From assembly GCA_902619485.1 (NCBI GenBank), contig CACNEF010000011.1:1-35543 (forward strand): a stretch of 35,543 nucleotides of DNA, read 5' to 3'. Below, in pieces: positions 32,503 to 35,543 of this stretch. This DNA is from an uncultured SAR116 cluster alpha proteobacterium (GTDB taxonomy: Bacteria > Pseudomonadota > Alphaproteobacteria > Puniceispirillales > Marisalimonadaceae). The position numbers and the translations under genes were made by a program. Position 1 is the first letter of the stretch. The number at the start of each line of letters is the position of its first letter. The notes beneath the pieces are model-generated. The model did not search any database. It was not told where the DNA came from and was given only the letters and a program-made list of their open reading frames with translations.

Positions 32503-33603
32503 ATGTCTGATCAAATATCTATACCAGCAGTTTATATGAGAGGTGGAACCTCAAAAGGTTTGCTTTTTAATCACAATGATCTACCCAAAGATAAGTTTAA
32601 ATTGGATAAATATCTACTTGCTGCCATGGGGTCTCCAGACCTCAGACAAATAAATGGAATTGGTGGAGCAACATCAGTGACAAGTAAAGTTTGTATAATT
32701 TCAAAAAGCAAACAAAAGAATGTAGATATAGATTACTTATTTGCTCAAGTAATAGTAGACAAAGCAAAAGTAGATTACGGTCCTACCTGCGGTAACATGC
32801 TCTCAGCAGTTGGCCCTTTTTCAATCGAAAAAGGCTTCATTGATGCTGAAGAAAATGAAACTAAAATTAATATTAGATCAGTAAATACAGGTTCTATAAT
32901 TGAAGCTGTAGTGCCTACACCTAATAAAAAATTAAAATATATGGGAGATTTTGAAATTGATGGAGTTCCAGGGAGGGGTGCTCCAATTTTATTAAAATTT
33001 AAAAATATAGTAGGTGGAGCTACAGGAAAAATGTTACCTACAGGTACACCTTTAATAACAGTTAATGGTATAGAAGTTACATGTCTTGATATTTCAATGC
33101 CTATGGTTATGGCTAAAGCCTCTGACTTTGGCATAATTGGAAATGAAACAAGCAACGAGCTAAACAACAATTTGGAATTACTTAACAAGATTGAAGAGAT
33201 CAGAGTTATTGCGGGTCAGCAAATGGGGTTGGCGGATGTAAGTGGAAAGGTAATACCAAAATTTGCTCTTTTATCAAAGCCGCTAAATGGCGGAACTATT
33301 ACGTCTAGATATTTTACTCCAAATACCTGTCATGAGACACATGCTGCTACAGGTACTAATTGCATTGCATCTGCCTGTCTGATTTCTAATACAATTGCCT
33401 CTCAAATTTCTAAAATTGAGGTGAAAAAAGAAAATAAAGTTTCTGTAGAGCATCCTTTGGGTTCAATAGATTGTTTTGTTGAAACAAGATTATCTACTAA
33501 AGACAATAAAAATGATTTCATAGTTTCTTGTGGTATTTATCGGACATCTAGAAAAATAATGGATGGAAATATTTATATTCCAGAAAATTTAAATGATCAC
33601 TGA
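32503..33603 (+). CDS. PrpF-type isomerase (2-methylaconitate/4-oxalomesaconate family)
   Basis: 366 aa, DAP-epimerase-like fold. PrpF-family enzymes shift double bonds in unsaturated tricarboxylates (2-methylaconitate; the 4-oxalomesaconate tautomerase GalD is a relative). Motifs: IPAVYMRGGTSKGLLF at the N-terminus, INGIGGATSVTSKVCIIS, DYGPTCGNMLSAVGPFSIEK (Cys of the first half-site), GAPILLKF, MLPTGTPL and CHETHAATGTNCIASACLI (second half-site). No prpC/prpD/acnD methylcitrate genes are adjacent, so the substrate is probably another unsaturated polycarboxylate. It overlaps the next gene by 11 nt. Confidence 0.88.
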   Translation: MSDQISIPAVYMRGGTSKGLLFNHNDLPKDKFKLDKYLLAAMGSPDLRQINGIGGATSVTSKVCIISKSKQKNVDIDYLFAQVIVDKAKVDYGPTCGNMLSAVGPFSIEKGFIDAEENETKINIRSVNTGSIIEAVVPTPNKKLKYMGDFEIDGVPGRGAPILLKFKNIVGGATGKMLPTGTPLITVNGIEVTCLDISMPMVMAKASDFGIIGNETSNELNNNLELLNKIEEIRVIAGQQMGLADVSGKVIPKFALLSKPLNGGTITSRYFTPNTCHETHAATGTNCIASACLISNTIASQISKIEVKKENKVSVEHPLGSIDCFVETRLSTKDNKNDFIVSCGIYRTSRKIMDGNIYIPENLNDH

Positions 33604-34663
33604 CAGATCAAAACTAGTTGAAATTTTCTTTGGGTGGTGGCCTGAAAAATGGCGATATACTTTGAGTTTATTGTTAGCAATAGCGAGTGGATTTTTTGCT
33701 TATTATATAGGCCTTCCTTTACCATGGATGCTGGGACCATTGATAGGTTGCGGATTTTTTGCGGCAATAGGTAAAGGAGTAATTATAGGGAAAAAACCAA
33801 GACCTGTTTGTAGAGCATTACTTGGATGTACAATTGGAGCTAATTTTGGACCAGAAATAATTGACAGAGTTGATGAAATAGGAATTTCATTATTATTTGT
33901 TCCATTTTTTGTAATCTTAATGGGTTCTACAACTTATTTCTATTTAAACAAAATTATGAAAATGGACAAGCTAACCTCAATTTATGGCTCTTTTCCTGGT
34001 GGTTTGAATGAAATGGTTATTCTCGGTCAAGAGATTGGATCAAACCCAAGAACTTTAGTATTAATACATGCTACTAGAATTGTAGTTGTTGTTTTTCTAT
34101 CTTCTTTACTAATTTTGTTTGTTCCTAAGCTAAGTGTTGATATGTTACCAAGTCCAGATTTATTTCATAATTGGGAGCAACTCCCATTTGTCTTTATCAT
34201 ATCTTATTTAGGCTGGTTTTTGGCAGTTAAGTTGAAAATCCCGGGTCCAACAATAATTGGTCCAATGATATTTTCAGCGCTTATTCATATCTTTGAAATT
34301 GTCGAGGCAATGCCAATGTACATAATTGTTATTGCTGTCCAAATTTTACTAGGTTCAGCTCTTGGATGTCTGTTTAAAAATATTACTTTTAAAGAAATGT
34401 CTGGGCCCGTGCTTGCTGGACTGATAACAACTTTAATATCTATTATTCCGCTATTCATTATTTACTTTATTTTAATAAATATTGGGTATGATCCATTATC
34501 AATTTTACTAGCATTTTCGCCAGGAGGACAATCCGAAATGAACATCTTAGCTCTTTCTGTAGGAGCAGATATGTCATTTATAAGTCCACATCATATGTTG
34601 AGAGTTTTTATGGTAATAATTTTTGCTGGACTTCTACATAAAATTATAAAACAAAATCTTTAA
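33593..34663 (+). CDS. AbrB family membrane protein (putative transporter)
   Basis: 356 aa integral membrane protein with about nine or ten helices and an internal repeat: GLPLPWMLGPLIGCGFFAAI near residue 40 is echoed by KIPGPTIIGPMIFSALIHI near 218, and SFPGGLNEMVILGQEIGSN near 132 by AFSPGGQSEMNILALSVGAD near 309. This is the pattern of the AbrB/ammonia-monooxygenase-labelled membrane family, which is unrelated to the AbrB transcription factor; function uncertain. It starts 11 nt before the prpF-like stop, so translation is coupled. Last gene of the cassette; it may move a substrate or product. Confidence 0.85.
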   Translation: MITDRSKLVEIFFGWWPEKWRYTLSLLLAIASGFFAYYIGLPLPWMLGPLIGCGFFAAIGKGVIIGKKPRPVCRALLGCTIGANFGPEIIDRVDEIGISLLFVPFFVILMGSTTYFYLNKIMKMDKLTSIYGSFPGGLNEMVILGQEIGSNPRTLVLIHATRIVVVVFLSSLLILFVPKLSVDMLPSPDLFHNWEQLPFVFIISYLGWFLAVKLKIPGPTIIGPMIFSALIHIFEIVEAMPMYIIVIAVQILLGSALGCLFKNITFKEMSGPVLAGLITTLISIIPLFIIYFILINIGYDPLSILLAFSPGGQSEMNILALSVGADMSFISPHHMLRVFMVIIFAGLLHKIIKQNL

Positions 34664-34665
34664 TT

Positions 34666-35067
34666 TTATTTTTTAATCTTAGACTTGTTTTTATCTACCA
34701 AGCTCATTTTTGTATTATCGACAAAAGGAGCATTTTCAATCCAAGACATCTCAAAACCTTCAATGCAAGCTATATTATATCCATATTCATTAGGATTTGA
34801 TCGTCTTTTGTGATGAGTATTTATTCCACAGATTTTACAAAAATAATGTTCAGCTACATAGGTGTTCCATTTGTAAGTTGATAAATATTTTTTACCAGAG
34901 ATGATTGTAAGCACATCAACAGGAGCAGAGCCCATTACAAATCCCTTTCTTGAACAAATAGAACAATTACATCTACGAAGATCTTTTAAATTTATGTTCA
35001 CTTGAAATTTAATTACACCACAATGACAACTCCCTTTGAGGGGTAATTTTAAATCTTTAACTTTCAT
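34666..35067 (-). CDS. GFA family zinc protein (glutathione-dependent formaldehyde-activating-like)
   Basis: 133 aa, cytoplasmic, Mss4-like beta fold. Zinc ligands: GSCHCGVIKF (C14, C16), RCNCSICSRKG (near 33-38) and HYFCKICGINTHHKR (near 94-97). The family includes Gfa, which promotes S-hydroxymethylglutathione formation, and many members of unknown activity. It converges on the AbrB-type gene with only 2 nt between stops, and starts 8 nt after the DapA-like gene, so it is likely co-transcribed with that gene. Confidence 0.88.
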   Translation of the reverse strand: MKVKDLKLPLKGSCHCGVIKFQVNINLKDLRRCNCSICSRKGFVMGSAPVDVLTIISGKKYLSTYKWNTYVAEHYFCKICGINTHHKRRSNPNEYGYNIACIEGFEMSWIENAPFVDNTKMSLVDKNKSKIKK

Positions 35068-35075
35068 CTTGTTTC

Positions 35076-35543
35076 TTAAAATGTAAATCCATAATTATCT
35101 CTTAATTTATTTGCTAACTCGCTTGTTTTATTTTCAGAGATAGGTTTGAAAGGTGGTCTTAAATTGTTCCATAAAGAGTTTTTGGTTTGTATGGCTAATA
35201 AAGATTTTTGGGCGGGTATAGGTGCATAATCTTGAAATAATAATCTAACTGATTTAACCTTTTTCTGAAGTTTTTCAGCTTCTTCCCATTTTCCTGAATG
35301 ACATAGATCTATTACCTTAGAGATATCTTTACTATTCAAGTTAGCAGTTGCTGAAATACAACCAGGTGCACCTAATTTAATAGCTTCAATTACAGGAAGT
35401 TCAGCACCAGGATAAACTACTAAGTCTTTGATGTTTAGGAGGGCTTCTGTGTTTTCCCAAACGCCAGAACTATCTTTAATCCCTATTATGAATTCTGGGT
35501 AAGCTTCTTTCAATTTTTTAACTAGTTTTATTGACAAACCAAC
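35076..35543 (-). CDS. DapA/NanA family class I aldolase, 5' partial
   Basis: C-terminal 155 residues of a dihydrodipicolinate-synthase-family protein; the frame is open to the window edge, reading VGLSIKLVKKLKE at the cut. FIIGIKDSSGVWENTEALL contains the Schiff-base lysine of the family, followed by VYPGAELPVIEAIKLGAPGC and ISATANLNSKD (the GxxGxISAxAN motif). The C-terminus RPPFKPISENKTSELAN is usual. The family covers lysine synthesis (DapA), sialic-acid and 2-keto-3-deoxy sugar-acid aldolases. With no lysine genes around, a catabolic aldolase is at least as likely. Confidence 0.87.
   Translation of the reverse strand, partial: VGLSIKLVKKLKEAYPEFIIGIKDSSGVWENTEALLNIKDLVVYPGAELPVIEAIKLGAPGCISATANLNSKDISKVIDLCHSGKWEEAEKLQKKVKSVRLLFQDYAPIPAQKSLLAIQTKNSLWNNLRPPFKPISENKTSELANKLRDNYGFTF

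Noticed and set aside
32503-33603. Methylcitrate-cycle assignment for the PrpF-type gene
   Set aside because: No prpB, prpC, acnD or prpD gene is adjacent; the neighbours indicate a different polycarboxylate route.
1-35543. CRISPR arrays, insertion sequences, rRNA genes, toxin-antitoxin pairs or defence systems
   Set aside because: No regularly spaced repeats, transposase motifs, rRNA segments or recognisable defence genes were seen on either strand; the only mobile-element trace is the integrase remnant and att copy.

Overview
The window is AT-rich, densely coded DNA from a bacterium. The order murA, DUF2948, (hisG) hisD, infA, maf, RNase G-like gene, yacG, tRNA-Phe is a conserved alphaproteobacterial neighbourhood. 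With the low GC, short spacers and wealth of uptake systems (sugar ABC, BMP-type ABC, TAXI-type TRAP), it suggests a pelagic marine alphaproteobacterium (SAR11, HIMB59, AEGEAN-169 or low-GC SAR116-like). The exact clade cannot be fixed from sequence alone.

Layout. (1) 1-5809: housekeeping block on the + strand: partial murA, DUF2948 gene, hisG (short form), hisD, infA, maf, RNase E/G-like gene, yacG and tRNA-Phe(GAA). (2) 5755-13201: a probable ancient genomic island in tRNA-Phe. The last 55 nt of the tRNA recur at 13147-13201 in the same orientation (40/55 identical, no gaps), and just inside that copy lies a collapsed tyrosine-recombinase gene (12917-13062, minus strand) that keeps only its N- and C-terminal ends. 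The intact cargo is a minus-strand sugar/glucoside ABC operon: binding protein, two unusual permeases, a GH63-like glucosylglycerate-hydrolase-type enzyme and a UgpC/MalK-type ATPase. Decayed coding DNA (5824-6191) follows the tRNA. (3) 13292-15900: the DUF1501/DUF1800 pair, minus strand. (4) 16038-19537: + strand cassette of a D-2-hydroxyacid dehydrogenase, HpcH/HpaI aldolase, zinc-free MDR oxidoreductase and TauE/SafE exporter, probably for a sugar acid or substituted 2-oxo acid. (5) 19544-28326: minus-strand transport block with a TAXI-TRAP system (binding protein plus fused membrane subunit), a small membrane protein, a BMP-type nucleoside-like ABC importer and a FecR-like envelope protein. 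(6) 28495-34663: + strand cassette, divergent from the TRAP genes: HMG-CoA-lyase family, class III CoA-transferase, PaaG-like crotonase, isocitrate/isopropylmalate-type dehydrogenase, PrpF-type isomerase and AbrB-type membrane protein. It looks like a catabolic route for a branched or unsaturated di/tricarboxylate, fed by the TRAP system. (7) 34666-35543: GFA-family zinc protein and a partial DapA-family aldolase, minus strand.

The strongest observations are the tRNA-Phe island with its displaced att copy and collapsed integrase, the DUF11-like domain in the periplasmic loop of the MalF-like permease, the stem-loops that sit 7-8 nt after the stop codon of all three binding-protein genes, and the unassigned catabolic cassette whose crotonase member lacks both hydratase glutamates.
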